Assembly (NCBI GenBank): GCA_907163375.1
Contig: CAJQUW010011251.1
Coordinates: forward strand, 1-64,000
Length of the DNA: 64,000 nucleotides
Origin: Prostheceraeus crozeri
Lineage: Eukaryota > Platyhelminthes > Polycladida > Euryleptidae
Reading direction: 5' to 3'
The position numbers and the translations under genes are program-made. The notes under the pieces are model-generated. The model saw nothing but the letters and a program-made list of their open reading frames with translations. It made no database searches and was not told the origin of the DNA. This document shows positions 48,901-63,900 of this stretch, one piece after another. Every line of letters starts with the position of its first letter. Positions within the stretch are counted from its first letter, which is position 1.

Positions 48901-51900
48901 TCATGCACGAGTTGTGTAGAGAATTTCATGTGACGACGTGCTATGATGAAGCAATCTCATGCACGAGTTGTGTAGAGAATTTCATGTGACGAGTGCTATG
49001 ATGAAGCAATCTCATGCACGAGTTGTGTAGAGAATTTCATGTGACGCGACGTGCTATGATGAAGCAATCTCATGCACGAGTTGTGTAGAGAATTTCATGT
49101 GACGACGTGCTATGATGGAAGCAATCTCATGCACGAGTTGTGTAGAGAATTTCATGTGACGACGTGCTATGAATGAAGCAATCTCATGCACGAGTTGTGT
49201 AGAGAATTTCATGTGACGAGACGTGCTATGATGAAGCAATCTCATGCACGAGTTGTGTAGAGAATTTCATGTGACGAGGGCACGGTGCTATGATGAAGCA
49301 ATCTCATGCACGAGTTGTGTAGAGAATTTCATGTGACGACCGACGTGCTATGATGAAGCAATCTCATTGCACGAGTTGTGTAGAGAATTTCATGTGACGA
49401 CGTGCTATGATGAAGCAATCTCATGCACGAGTTGTGTAGAGAATTTCATGTGACCGACGTGCTATGATGTAGCAATCTCATGCACGAGTTGTTGTGTAGA
49501 GAATTTCATGTGACGACCGTGCTATGATTGAAGCAATCTCATGCACGAGTTGTGTAGGGAATTTCATGTGACGACGTGCTATGATGAAGCAATCTCATGC
49601 ACGAGTTGTGTAGAGAATTTCATGTGACGACGTGCTATGATGAAGCAATCTCATGCACGAGTTGTGTAGAGAATTTCATGTGACGACGTGCTATGATGAA
49701 GCAATCTCATGCACGAGTTGTGTAGAGAATTTCATGTGACGACGTGCTATGATGAAGCAATCTCATGCACGAGTTGTGTAGAGAATTTCATGTGACGACG
49801 TGCTATGATGAAGCAATCTCACTGCAAGAGTTGTGTAGAGAATTTCATGTGACGACGTGCTATGATGAAGCAATCTCATGCACGAGTTGTGTAGAGAATT
49901 TCATGTGACGAGCGTGCTATGATGAAGCAATCTCATGCACGAGTTGTGTAGAGAATTTCATGTGACGGTGGGACGTGCTATGATGAAGCAATCTCATGCA
50001 CGAGTTGTGTAGAGAATTTCATGTGACGACGTGCTATGATGAAGCAATCTCATGCACGAGTTGTGTAGAGAATTTCATGTGACGACGTGCTATGATGAAG
50101 CAATCTCATGCACGAGTTGTGTAGAGAATTTCATGTGACGACGTGCTATGATGAAGCAATCTCATGCACGAGTTGAGTTGTGTAGAGAATTTCATGTGAC
50201 GACGTGCTATGATGAAGCAATCTCATGCACGAGTTGTGTAGAGAATTTCATGTGACGACGTGCTATGATGAAGCAATCTCATGCACGAGTTGTGTAGAGA
50301 ATTTCATGTGACGACGTGCTATGATGAAGCAATCTCATGCACGAGTTGTGTAGAGAATTTATGTTTGTGACGACGTGCTATGATGAAAGCAATCTCATGC
50401 ACGAGTTGTGTAGAGAATTTCATGTGACGACGCGTGTTGCTATGATGAAGCAATCTCATGCACGAGTTGTGTAAGAGCATTTCATGTTGACGACGTGCTA
50501 TGATGAAGCAATCTCATGCACGGTTGTGTAGACAATTTCATGTGACGACGTGCTTGTGAAGCAAATTCATGCACGAGTTGTGTAGAGAATTTCATGTGAC
50601 GACGTGTATGATGAAGCAATCTCATGCACGAGTTGTGTAGAGAATTTATGTGACGACGTGCTATGATGAAGCAATCTCATGCACGAGTTGTGAAGAGAAT
50701 TTCATGTGACGACGTGCTATGATGAAGCAATCTCATGCACGAGTTGTGTAGAGAATTTTTCATGTGACGACGTGCTATGATGAAGCAATCTCATGCACGG
50801 TTGTGTAGAGAATTTCATGTGACGACGTGCTATGATGAAGCAATCTCATGCACGAGTTGTGTAGAGAATTTCATGTGACGACGTGCTATGATTGAATGAA
50901 GCAATCTCATGCGCGAGTTGTGTAGAGAATTTCATGTGACGAGTCGACGTGCTATGATGAAGCAATCTCATCGCACGAGTTGTGTAGAGAATTTCATGTG
51001 CCGAACGTGCTATGATGAAGCAATCTCATGCACGAGTTGTGTAGAGAATTTCATGTGACGACGTGCTATGATGAAGCAATCTCATGCACGAGTTGTGTAG
51101 AGAATTTCATGTGACGACGTGCTATGATGAAGCAATCTCATGCACGAGTTGTGTAGAGAATTTCATGTGACGACGTGCTATTCAGAAGCAATCACATGCA
51201 CGAGTTGTGTAGAGAATTTCATGTGACGACGTGCTATGATGAAGCAATCTCATGCACGAGTTGTGTAGAGAATTTCATGTGACGACGTGCTATGATGAAG
51301 CAATCTCATGCACGAGTTGTGTAGAGAATTTCATGTGACGACGTGCTATGATGAAGCAATCTCATGCACGAGTTGTGTAGAGAATTTCATGTGACGACGT
51401 GCTATGATGAAGCAATCTCAAGCACGATATGTGTAGAGAAATTTCATGTGACGACGTGCTATGATGAAGCAAATCTCATGCACGAGTTGTGTAGAGAATT
51501 TCATGTGACGACGTGCTATGATGAAGCAATCTCATGCACGAGTTTGTGTAGACAATTTCATGTGACGACGTGCTATGATGAAGCAATCTCATGCACGAGT
51601 TGGTGTAGAGAATTTCATGTGACGACGTGCTATGATGAAGCAATCTCATGCGAGCAAACTCATGCACGAGTTGTGTAGAGAATTTCATGTGACGACGTGC
51701 TATGATGAAGCAATCTCATGCACGAGTTGGGTAGAGAATTTAATGTGACGACGTGCTATGATGAAGCAATCTCATGCACGAGTTGTGGTAGAGAATTTTC
51801 ATGTGACGACGTGCTATGATGAAGCAATCTCATGCACGAGTTGTGTAGATAATTTCATGTGACGACGTGCTATGATGAAGCAATCTCATGCACGAGTTGT

Positions 51901-54900
51901 GTAGAGAATTTCATGTGACGACGTGCTATGATGAAGCAATCCTCATGCACGAGTTGTGTAGGGAATTTCATGTGACGACGTGCTATGATGAAGCAATCTC
52001 ATGCACGAGTTGTGTAGAGAATTTCATGTGACGACGTGCTATGATGAAGCAATCTCATGCACGAGTTGTGTAGAGAATTTCATGTGTCATGTGACGACGT
52101 GCTATGATGAAGCAATCTCATGCACGAGTTGTGTAGAGAATTTCATGTGACGACGTTGTGACGACGTGCTATGATGAAGCAATCTCATGACGAGTTGTGT
52201 AGAGAATTTCATGTGACGACGTGCTATGATGAAGCAATCTCATGCACGAGTTGTGTAGAGAATTTCATGTGACGACGTGCTATGATGAAGCAATCTCATG
52301 CACGAGTTGTGTAGAGAATTTCATGTGACGACGTGCTATGATGAGCAATCTCATGCACGAGTTGTGTAGAGAATTTCATTGACGACGTGCTATGATGAAG
52401 CAATCTCATGCACGAGTTGTGTAGAGAATTTCATGTGACGACGTGCTATGATGAAGCAATCTCATGCACGAGTTGTGTAGAGAATTTCATGTGACGACGT
52501 GCTATGATGAAGCAATCTCATGCACGAGTTGTGTAGAGAATTTCAAGTTACGACCGTGCTATGATGAAGCAATCTCATGCACGAGTTTTGTAGAGAATTT
52601 CATGTGACGACGTGCTATGATGAAGCAATCTCATGCACGAGTTGTGTAGAGAATTTCATGTGACGACGTGCTATGATTGATGAAGCAATCTCATGCACGA
52701 GTTGTGTAGAGAATTTCATGTGACGACGTGCTATGATGAAGCAATCTCATGCACGTTGTGTAGAGAATTTCATGTGACGACGTGCTATGATGAAGCAATC
52801 TCATGCACGAGTTGTGTTGGTATTTCATGTGACGTCGGCTTGTAGAGAATTTCATGTGACGACGTGCTATGATGAAGCAATCTCATGCACGAGTTGTGTA
52901 GAGAATTTCATGTGACGACGTGCTATGATGAAGCAATCTCATGCACGAGTTGTGTAGAGAATTTCATGTGACGACGTGTGCTATGATGAAGCAATCTCAT
53001 GCACGAGTTGTGTAGAGAATTTCATGTGACGGACGTGCTATGATGAAGCAATCTCATGCACGAGTTGTGTAGAGAATTTCATGTGACGACGTGCTATGAT
53101 GAAGCAATCTCATGCACGAGTTGTGTAGAGAATTTCATGTGACGACGTGCATGATGAAGCAATCTCATGCACGAGTTGTGTAGAGAATTTCATGTGACGA
53201 CGTGCTATGATGAAGCAATCTCATGCACGAGTTGTGTAGAGAATTTCATGTGACGACGTGCTATGATGAAGCAATCTCATGCACGAGTTGTGTAGAGAAT
53301 TTCATGTGACGACGTGCTATGATGAAGCAATCTCATGCACGAGTTGTGTAGAGAATTACATGTGACGACGTGCTATGATGAAGCAATCTCATGCACGAGT
53401 TGTGTAGAGAATTTCATGTGACAGTTGTGTAGAGAATTTCATGTGACGACGTGCTATGATGAAGCAATCTCATGCACGAGTTGTGTAGAGAATTTCATGT
53501 GACGACGTTGCTATGATGAAGCAATCTCATGCACGAGTTGTGTAGAGAATTTCATGTGACGACGTGCTATGATGAAGCAATCTCATGCACGAGTTGTGTA
53601 GAGAATTTCATGTGACGACGTGCTATGATGAAGCAATCTCATGCACGAGTTGTGTAGAGAATTTCATGTGACGACGTGCTATGATGAAGCAATCTCATGC
53701 ACGAGTTGTGTAGAGAATTTCATGTGAACGACGTGCTATGATGAAGCAATCTCATGCACGAGTTGTGTAGAGAATTTCATGTGACGACGTGCTATGATGA
53801 AGCAATCTCATGCACGAGTTGTGTAGAGAATTTCATGCGACGACGTGCTATGATGAAGCATCTCATGCACGAGTTGTGTAGAGAATTTCATGTGACGACG
53901 TGCTAAGCAATCTCATGCACGAGTTGTGTAGAAATTTCATGTGACGACGTGCTATGATAAGCAATCTCATGCACGAGTTGTGTAGAGAATTTCATGTGAC
54001 GACGTGCTATGATGAAGCAATCTCATGCACGAGTTGAGTAGAGAATTTCATGTGACGACGTGCTATGATGAAGCAATCTCATGCACGAGTTGTGTAGAGA
54101 ATTTCATGTGACGACGTGCTATGATGAAGCAATCTCATGCACGAGTTGTGTAGAGAATTTCATGTGTGTGACGACGTGCTATGATGAAGCAATCTCATGC
54201 ACGAGTTGTGTAGAGAATTTCATGTGACGACGTGCTATGATGAAGCAATCTCATGCACGAGTTGTGTAGAGAATTTCATGTGACGACGTGCTATGATGAA
54301 GCAATCTCATGCACGAGTTGTGTAGAGAATTTCATGTGACGACGTGCTATGATGAAGCAATCTCATGCACGAGTTGTGTAGAGAATTTCATGTGACGACG
54401 TGCTATGATGAAGCAATCTCATGCACGAGTTGTGTAGAGAATTTCATGTGACGACGTGCTATGATGAAGCAATCTCATGCACGAGTTGTGTAGAGAATTT
54501 CATGTGACGACGTGCTATGATGAAGCAATCTCATGCACGAAGTTGTGTAGAGAATTTCATGTGACGACGTGCTATGCTGATGATGAAGCAATCTCATGCA
54601 CGAGTTGTGTAGAGAATTTCATGTGACGACGTGCTATGATGAAGCAATCTCATGCACGAGTTGTGTAGAGGAATTTCATGTGACGACGTGCTATGATTGA
54701 AGCAATCTCATGCACGAGTTGTGTAGAGAATATCATGAGACGACGTGCTATGATGAAGCAATCTCAAGCACGAGTTGTGTAGAGAATTTCATGTGACACG
54801 TGCTATGATGAAGCAATCTCATGCACGAGTGTGTAGAGAATTTCATGTGACGACGTGTTCATGTGACGACGTGCTATGATGAAGCAATCTCATGCACGAG

Positions 54901-57900
54901 TTGTGTAGAGAATTTCATGTGACGACGTGCTATGAATGAAGCAATCTCATGCACGAGTTGTGTAGAGAATTTCATGTGACGACGTGCTATGATGAAGCAA
55001 TCTCATGCACGAGTTGTGTAGAGAATTTCATGTGACGACGTGCTATGATGAAGCAATCTCATGCACGAGTTGTGTAGAGAATTTCATGTGACGACGTGCT
55101 ATGATGAAGCAATCTCATGCACGAGTTGAGTAGAGAATTTCATGTGACGACGTGCTATGATGAAGCAATCTCATGCACGAGTTGTGTAGAGAATTTCATG
55201 AGACGACGTGCATGATGAAGCAATCTCATGCACGAGTTGTGTAGAGAATTTCATGTGACGACGTGCTATGATGAAGCAATCTCATGCACGAGTTGTGTAG
55301 AGAATTTCATGTGACGACGTGCTATGATGAAGCAATCTCATGCACGAGTTGTGTAGAGAATTTCATGTGACGACGTGCTATGATGAAGCAATCTCATGCA
55401 CGAGTTGTGTAGAGAATTTCATGTGACGACGTGCTATGATGAAGCAATCTCATGCACGAGTTGTGTAGAGAATTTCATGTGACGACGTGCTATGATGAAG
55501 CAATCTCATGCACGAGTTGTGTAGAGAATTTCATGTGACGACGTGCTATGATGAAGCAATCTCATGCACGAGTTGTGTAGAGAATTTCATGTGACGACGT
55601 GCTATGATGAAGCAATCTCATGCACGAGTTGTGTAGAGAATTTCATGTGACGACGTGCTATGATGAAGCAATCTCATGCACGAGTTGTGTAGAGAATTTC
55701 ATGTGACGACGTGCTATGATGAAGCAATCTCATGCACGAGTTTGTGTAGAGAATTCATGTGACGACGTGCTATGATGAAGCAATCTCATGCACGAGTTTG
55801 TGTAGAGAATTTCATGTGACGACGTGCTATGATGAAGCAATCTCATGCACGAGTTGTGTAGAGAATTTCATGTGACGACGTGCTTATGATGAAGCAATCT
55901 CATGCACGAGTTGTGTAGAGAATTTCATGTGACGACGTCTATGATGAAGCCAATCTCATGCACGAGTGTGTAGAGAATTTCATGTGACGACGTGCTATGA
56001 TGAAGCAATCTCATGCACGAGTTTCATGTGACAACGTGCTATGAAGAAGCAATCTCAATGCACCGAGTTTGTGTAGAGAATTTATGTGACGACGTGCTAT
56101 GATGAAGCAATCTCATGCACGAGTTGTGTAGAGAATTTCATGTGACGACGTGCTATGATGAAGCAATCTCATGCACGAGTAGTGTAGAGAATATCATGTG
56201 ACGACGTGCTATAGATGAAGCAATCTCATGCACGAGTTGTGTAGAGAATTTCATGTGACGACGTGCTATGATGAAGCAATCGCATGCACGAGTTGTGTAG
56301 ACATTTCATGTGACGACGTGCAAATGATGAAGCAATCTCATGCACGAGTTGTGTAGAGAATTTCATGTGACGAACGTGCTATGATGAAGCAATCTCATGC
56401 ACGAGTTGTGTAGAGAATTTCATGTGACGACGTGCTATGATGAAGCAATCTCATGCACGAGTTGTGTAGAGAATTTCATGTGACGACGTGCTATGATGAA
56501 GCAATCTCATGCACGAGTTGTGTAGAGAATTTCATGTGACGACGTGCTATGATGAAGCAATCTCATGCACGAGTTGTGTAGAGAATTTCATGTGACGACG
56601 TGCTATGATGAAGCAATCTCATGCACGAGTTGTGTAGAGAATTTCATGTGACGACGTGCTATGATGAAGCAATCTCATGCACGAGTTGTGTAGAGAATTT
56701 CATGTGACGACGTGCTATGATGAAGCAATCTCATGCACGAGTTGTGTAGAGAATTTCATGTGACGACGTGCTATGATGAAGCAATCTCATGCACGAGTTG
56801 TGAGAGAATTTCATGTTGACGAGTCGTGCTATGCATGAAGCAATCTCATGCACGAGTTTGTGTAGAGAATTTCATGTGACGACGTGCTATATGAAGCAAT
56901 CTCATCGCACGAGTTGTGTAGAGAATTTCATGTGACGACGTGTTCTTATGATGACAGCCAATCTCATGCACGAGTTGTGTAGAGAATTTCATGTGACGAC
57001 GTGCTATGATGAAGCAATCTCATGCACGAGTTGTGTAGAGAATTTCATGTGACGACGTGCTATGATGAAAGCAATCTCATGCACGAGTTGTGTAGAGAAT
57101 TTCATGTGACGACGTGCTATGATGAAGCAATCTCATGCACGAGTTGTGTAGAGAATTTCATGTGACGACGTGCGTGGTATGATGAAGCAATCTCATGCAC
57201 GAGTTGTGTAGAGAAATTTCATGTGACGACGTGCTATGATGAAGCAATCTCATGCACGAGTTGTGTAGAAGAATTTTCATGTGACGCGTGCTATGATGAA
57301 AGCAATCTCATGGCCAACGATTGTGTCAGACAATTTCATGTGACGTACGTGCTATGATGAAGCAATCTCATGCACGAGTTGTGTAGGAAAGAATTTCATG
57401 TGACGACGTGCTATGATGAAATGAAGCAATCTACATGCACGACGAGTTGCTGTAGAGAATTTCATGTGACGACGTGCTATGATGAAGCAATCTCATGCAC
57501 GAGTTTGTGTAGCAGAATTTCTGTGACGACGTGCTATGATGAAGCAATCTCATGCACGAGTTTGTGTAGAGAATTTCATGTGACGACGTGCTATGATGAA
57601 GCAATCTCATGCACGAGTTGTGGTAGAGAATTTCATGTGACGACGTGCTATGATGAAGCAATCTCATGCACGAGTTATGTAGAGAATTTCATGTGACGAC
57701 GTGCTATGATGAAGCAATCTCATGCACGAGTTGTGTAGAGAATTACAATGTGGACGACGTGCTATGAAGAAGCCATCTCATGCACGAGTTGTGTAGAGAA
57801 TTTCATGTGACGACGTCTATGATGACGCAATCTCATGCACGAGTTGTGTAGAGAATTTCATGTGACGACGTGCTAAACTGATAAGCAATCTCATGCACGA

Positions 57901-60900
57901 GTACGACGTGCTTGATGAAGCAATCTCATGCACGAGATTGTGTAGAGAATTTCATGTGACGACGTGCTATGATGAAGCAATCTCATGCACGAGTTGTGTA
58001 GAGAATTTCATGTGACGACGTGCTATGATTGAAGCAATCTCATGCACGAGTTGTGTAGAATAGAAAATTTCATGCTGACGACGTGCTATGATGAAGCAAT
58101 CTCATGCACGAGTTGTGTTGGTAAGCAATTTCATTCGTGACGACGTGCTATGATGAAAGCCAATCTCATGCACGAGTTGTGTAGAGAATTTCATGTGACG
58201 ACGTGCTATGATGAAGCAATCTCATGCACGAGGTTGTGTAGAGAATTTCATGTGACGACGTGCTATGATGAAGCAATCTCATGCACGAGTTGGTGTAGAG
58301 AATTTCATGTGACGACGTGCTATGATTGAAGCAATCTCATGCACGAGTTGTGTAGAGGAATTTCATGTGACGAGTGCGTGCTATGATTGAAGCAATCTCA
58401 TGCGCGAGTTGTGTAGAGAATTTTCATTGACGACGTGCTAATGATGAAGCAATCTCATGCACGAGTTGTGTAGAGGAATTTCATACGTCGTATGATGAAG
58501 CAATCTCATGCACGATTGTGTAGAGAAATTCTTGTGACGACGTGCTATGATGAAGCTAATCATCATGCACGAGTTGTGTAGAGAATTTCATGTGACGACG
58601 TGCTATGATGAAAGCAATCTCATGCACGAGTTGTGTAGAGAATTATCAAGTGACGACGTGCTATGATGAAGCAATCTCATGCACGAGATATGTGTAGAGA
58701 ATTTCATGTGACGACGTGCTATGATGAAGCAATCTCATGCACGAGTTGTGTAGAGAATTTCATGTGACGACGTGCTATGATGAAGCAATCTCATGCACGA
58801 GTTGTGTAGAGAATTTCATGTGACGACGTGCTATGATGAAGCAATCTCATGCACGAGTGTTTGGGTAGAGAATATCATGTGACGACGTGCTATGATGAAG
58901 CAATCTCATGCACGAGTTGTGTAGAGAATTTCATGTGAACGACACGAGCGTGCTATGATGAAGCAATCTCATGCACGAGTTGTGTAGAGAATTTCATGAG
59001 ACCAGCCGTGCTATGTGAAGGCAAATCTCCATGCAGAGTTGTTGTAGAGAGATTTCATGTGACGACGTGCCTATGATGAAGCAATCTCATGCAACGAGTT
59101 GTTGTAGAGAATTTACATGTGACGACGTGCTTGCTATGATTGAAGCAATCTCATGCACGAGTTGTGTAGTAGAATTTTCATGTGACGACGTGCTAATGAT
59201 GAAAGCAATCTCATGCACGAGTTGGTGTAGAGAAATTTCATGTGACGACGTGCTATGATGAAGCAATCTCATGCACGAGTTGTGTAGAGAATTTCATGTG
59301 ACGACGTTGCTATGCATGTGCGGAAGCAATCTCATGCACGAGTTGTGTAGAGAATTTCATGTGACGACGTGCTATGATGATAGAAGCAATCTCATGCACG
59401 AGTTGTGTAGAGAAATTTCATGTGACGGACGTGCTATGAGGAAGCAATCTCATGCACGAGTTGTGTAGAGAATTTTCATGTGACGACGTGCTATGATGAA
59501 GCAATCTCATGCACGAGTTTGTTGTAAGAAGCAATCTCATGCACGAGTTGTGTAGAGAAATTTCATGTGACGACGTGCTATGATGAAGCAATCTCATGCA
59601 CCGAGTTGTTGTAGAGAATTTCATGTGACGACGTGCTATGATGAAGCCAATCTCATGCACGAGTTGTGTAAGGAGAAATTTCATGTGAACCGGACGTGCT
59701 ATGATGAAGCCAATCTCATGCACGAGTTGTGTAGAGAATTTCATGTGACGACGTGCTATGATGAAGCAATCTCATGCACGAGTTGTGTAGCGAGAATTTC
59801 ATGTGACGAACGTGCTATGATGTGAAGCAATCTCATGCACGAGTTGTGTAGAGAATTTCATGTGACGACGTGCTATGATGAAGCAATCTCATGCACGAGT
59901 TGTGTAGAGAATTTCATGTGACGACGTGCTATGATGAAGCAATCTCATGCACGAGTTGTGTAGAGAATTATCATGTGACGACGTGCTATGATGAAGCAAT
60001 CATCATGCACGAGTTGTGTAGAGAATTTCATGTAGATCGACGTGCTATGATGAAGCAATCTCATGCAAGTTGTCGAGTTGTAGTAGAGAATTTCATGTGC
60101 CGACGTGCTATGATGAAGCAATCTCATGCACGAGTTGTGTAGAGAATTTCATGTGGACGACGTGCTATGATGAAGCAATCACATGCACGAGTTGTGTAGA
60201 GAATTTCATGTGACGACGTGCTATGATGAAGCAATCTCATTCACGAGGTGTGTAGAGAATTTCATCTGACTACGAGCTATGATGAAGCAATCTACATGCA
60301 CGAGTTGTGTAGAGACTTTCATGTGACGTACGTGCTATGATGAAGCAATCTCATGCACGAGTTGTGTAGACAATTACATGTGACGACGTGCTATGATGAA
60401 GCAATCTCAAGCACGAGTTGTGTAGAGAATTTCATGTGACGACGTGCTATGATGAAGCAATCTCATGCACGAGTTGTGTAGAGAATTTCATTTGACTACG
60501 TGATATGATGAAGCAATCTCATGCACGAGTTGTGTATAGAATTTCATGTGACGACGTGCTATGATGAAGCAAATCTCATTGCACGAGTTTGTGTAGAGAA
60601 TTTCATTGTAAATGGGACGACGTGCTATGATGAAGCAGCAATCTCATGCACGAGTTGTGTAGAGAATTTCACTGTGACGACGTGCTATGATAGATAGCAA
60701 TCTCATGCACGAGTTTGTGTAGAGAATTTCATGTGACGACGTGCTATGATTGAAGCAATCTCATGCACGAGAGATGTGTAAGAATTTCATTGTGCACGAA
60801 CGTGCTATGATGAACGCAATCTCGAATGCACGAGTTGTTGTAGAGAATGTTCATGATGGAGACGACGTGCTATGATGAATGCAATCTCATGCACGAGTTG

Positions 60901-63900
60901 TGTAGAGAATTTCATGTGACGACGTGCTATGATGAAGCATCTCACTGCACGTGTTGTGTAGAGAATTTCAGTTGACGCACGTGGCTATGAATGAAGCAAT
61001 CTCATGCACGAGTTGTGTAGAGAATTTCATGTGACGAACGTGCTATGATTGAAGCAATCTCATGCACAGTTATGTAGAGAGAATTTCATGTGACGACGTG
61101 CTATGATGAAGCAATCTCATGCACGAGTTGTGTAGAGAATTTCATAGTGAGACGACGTGCTATGATGAAGCAATCTCATGCACGAGTTTGTGTAGAGAAT
61201 TTCATGTTGGACGACGTGCTATGATGAAGCAATCTCATGACACGAGTTGTGTAGAGAATTTCATGTGACGACGTGCTATGATGAAGCAATCTCATGCACG
61301 AAGTTTGTAAAGTGTGACGACGTGCTATGATTGAAGCAATCTCATGCACGAGTTGTGTTAGCAATTTCATGTGACGACGTGCTATGATGAAGCAATCTCA
61401 TGCACGAGTTGTGTAGAGGAATTTCATGTGACGACGTGCAATGATGAAGCAATCTCATGCACGAGTTGTGTAGAGAATTTCATGTGACGACGTGCTATGA
61501 TGAAGCAATCTCATGCACGAGTTGTGTAGAGAATTTCATGTGACGACGTGCTAATGATGAAGTCAATCTCATGCACGAGTTGTGTAGAGAATTTCATGGT
61601 GACGGGACGTGCCAGATGATGAAGCAATCTCATGCACGAGTTGTGTAGAAGAATTTCATATGTGACGACGTGCTATGATGAAGCAATCTCATGCACGAGT
61701 TGTGTAGAGAATTTCATGTGACGACGTGCTATGATGAAGCAATCTCATGCACGATTGTGTAGTCGAGAATTTCATGTGACGACGACGTGCTAATGATGAA
61801 GCAATCTTCATGCACGAGTTGTGTAGAGAATTTGCATGTGACGACGTGCTATGATGAAGCAATCTCATGCACGAGTTGTGTAGAGAATTTCATGTGACGA
61901 CGTGGCTATGATGAAGCAATCTCATGCACGAGTTGTTAGCAGAATTTCATGTGACGACGTGCTATGATGAAGCAATCTCATGCACGAGTTGTGTAGAGAA
62001 TTTCATGTGACGACGTGCTATGATGAAGCAATCTCATGCACGAGTTGTGTAGAGAATTTCATTGTGACGACGTGCTAATGATGAAGCAATCTCATGCACG
62101 AGATTTGTGTAGAGAATTTCATGTGACGACGTGCTATGATGAAGCAATCTCATTTTGCACGAGTTGTGTAGAGAATTTCATGTGACGACGTGCTATGATG
62201 AAGCAATCTCATGCACGAGTTGTGTAGAGAATTTCAGGTGACGACGTGCTATGATGAAGCAATCTCATGCACGCAGTTGTGTAGAGAATTTCTCATGTGA
62301 CGACGTAGCTATGGATGAGATGCAGCAATCTCATGCACGAGTTGTGTAGAGAATTTCATGTGACGACGTGCTAAGATGAAGCAATCTCATGCGCGAGTTG
62401 TGTAGTAGAATTTCATGTGGCCGACGTGCTATGATGAAGCAATCTCATGCACGAGTTGGGAAGAGAATTTCATGTCACGACGTGCTATGATGAAGCAATC
62501 TCATTGCACGAGTTTGTGTAGAGAATTTCATGTGACGACGTGCTATGATGAAGCAATCTCATGCACGAGTTTGTGTAGAGAATTTCATGTGAACGACGTG
62601 CTATGATGAAGCAATCTCATGCACGAGTTGTGTAGCAGAATTTCATGTGACGGACGTGCTATGATGAAGCAATCTCATGCACGAGTTGTGTAGAGAATTT
62701 CATGTGACGACGTGCTATGATGAAGCAATCTCATGCACGAGTTGTGTAGCATGTAATTTCATGTGACGACGTGCTATGATGAAGCAATCTCATGACGAGT
62801 TTGTGTAGAGAATTTCATGTGACGACGACGTGCTATTGATGAAGCAATCTCATGCACGAGTTTGTGTAGAGAATTTCATGTGACGACGTTCGTGCTATGA
62901 TGAAGCAATCTCAATGCACGAGTTGTGTAGAGAATTTCATGTGACGACGTGCTATGATGAAGCAATCTCATGCACGAGTTGTGTAGAGAATTTCATGTGA
63001 CGACGTGCTATGATGAAGCAATCTCAATGCACGAGTTGTGTAGAAAATTTCATTGTGACGAACCGTGCTATGATTGAAATGCAATCTCATGCACGAGTTG
63101 TGTAGAGAATTTCATGTGACGAACGTGCTATGATGAAGCAATCTCATGCGCGAGTTGTGTAGAGAATTTCATGTGACGAACGTGCTATGATGAAGCAATC
63201 TCATGCACGAGTTTTGGTGTAGAAGAATTTCATGTGACGACGTGCTATGATGAAGCAATCTCATGCACGAGCACGAGTTTGTGTAGAGAATTTCATAGTG
63301 ACGACGTGCTATGATGAACGCAATCTCATGCACGAGTTTGTGTTAGAGAATTTCATGTGAACGACGTGCTATGATGAATGAAGCAATCTCATGCACGAGT
63401 TGTGAAAGTTTGTGTAGAGAATTTCATGTGACGACGTGCTATGATGAAGCAAACTCATGCACGAGTTTATGTAGAGAATTTCCAATGAGACGACGTAGCT
63501 AATGATGGAAGCAATCTCATGCGTCGCGTTGTGAAGAGAATTTCCATGTGACCACTCGTGCTATGATGAAGCAATCTCATGCACGAGTTGTGTAGAGAAT
63601 TTCATGTGACGACGTGCTATGATGAAGCAATCTCATGCACGAGTTGTGTAGAGAATTTCATGTGACGAGCGTGCTATGATGAAGCCCTCTCCGCGTAGTA
63701 GCTGAGTGACGAGCAAAATCCATGTGAGCGCCGTGCACTATCAGATGACGCCAATCACCTGCACCGAGTATGCAGTTAGGAGGGAATTTCCTGTGACCCG
63801 TTGCACAGATGAAGCAATCTCATGCACGAGTTTGTGTAGAGACCATTTCATGTGACGACGTGCTATGATGAAAGCAATCCTCATGCACGACGTTGTGTAG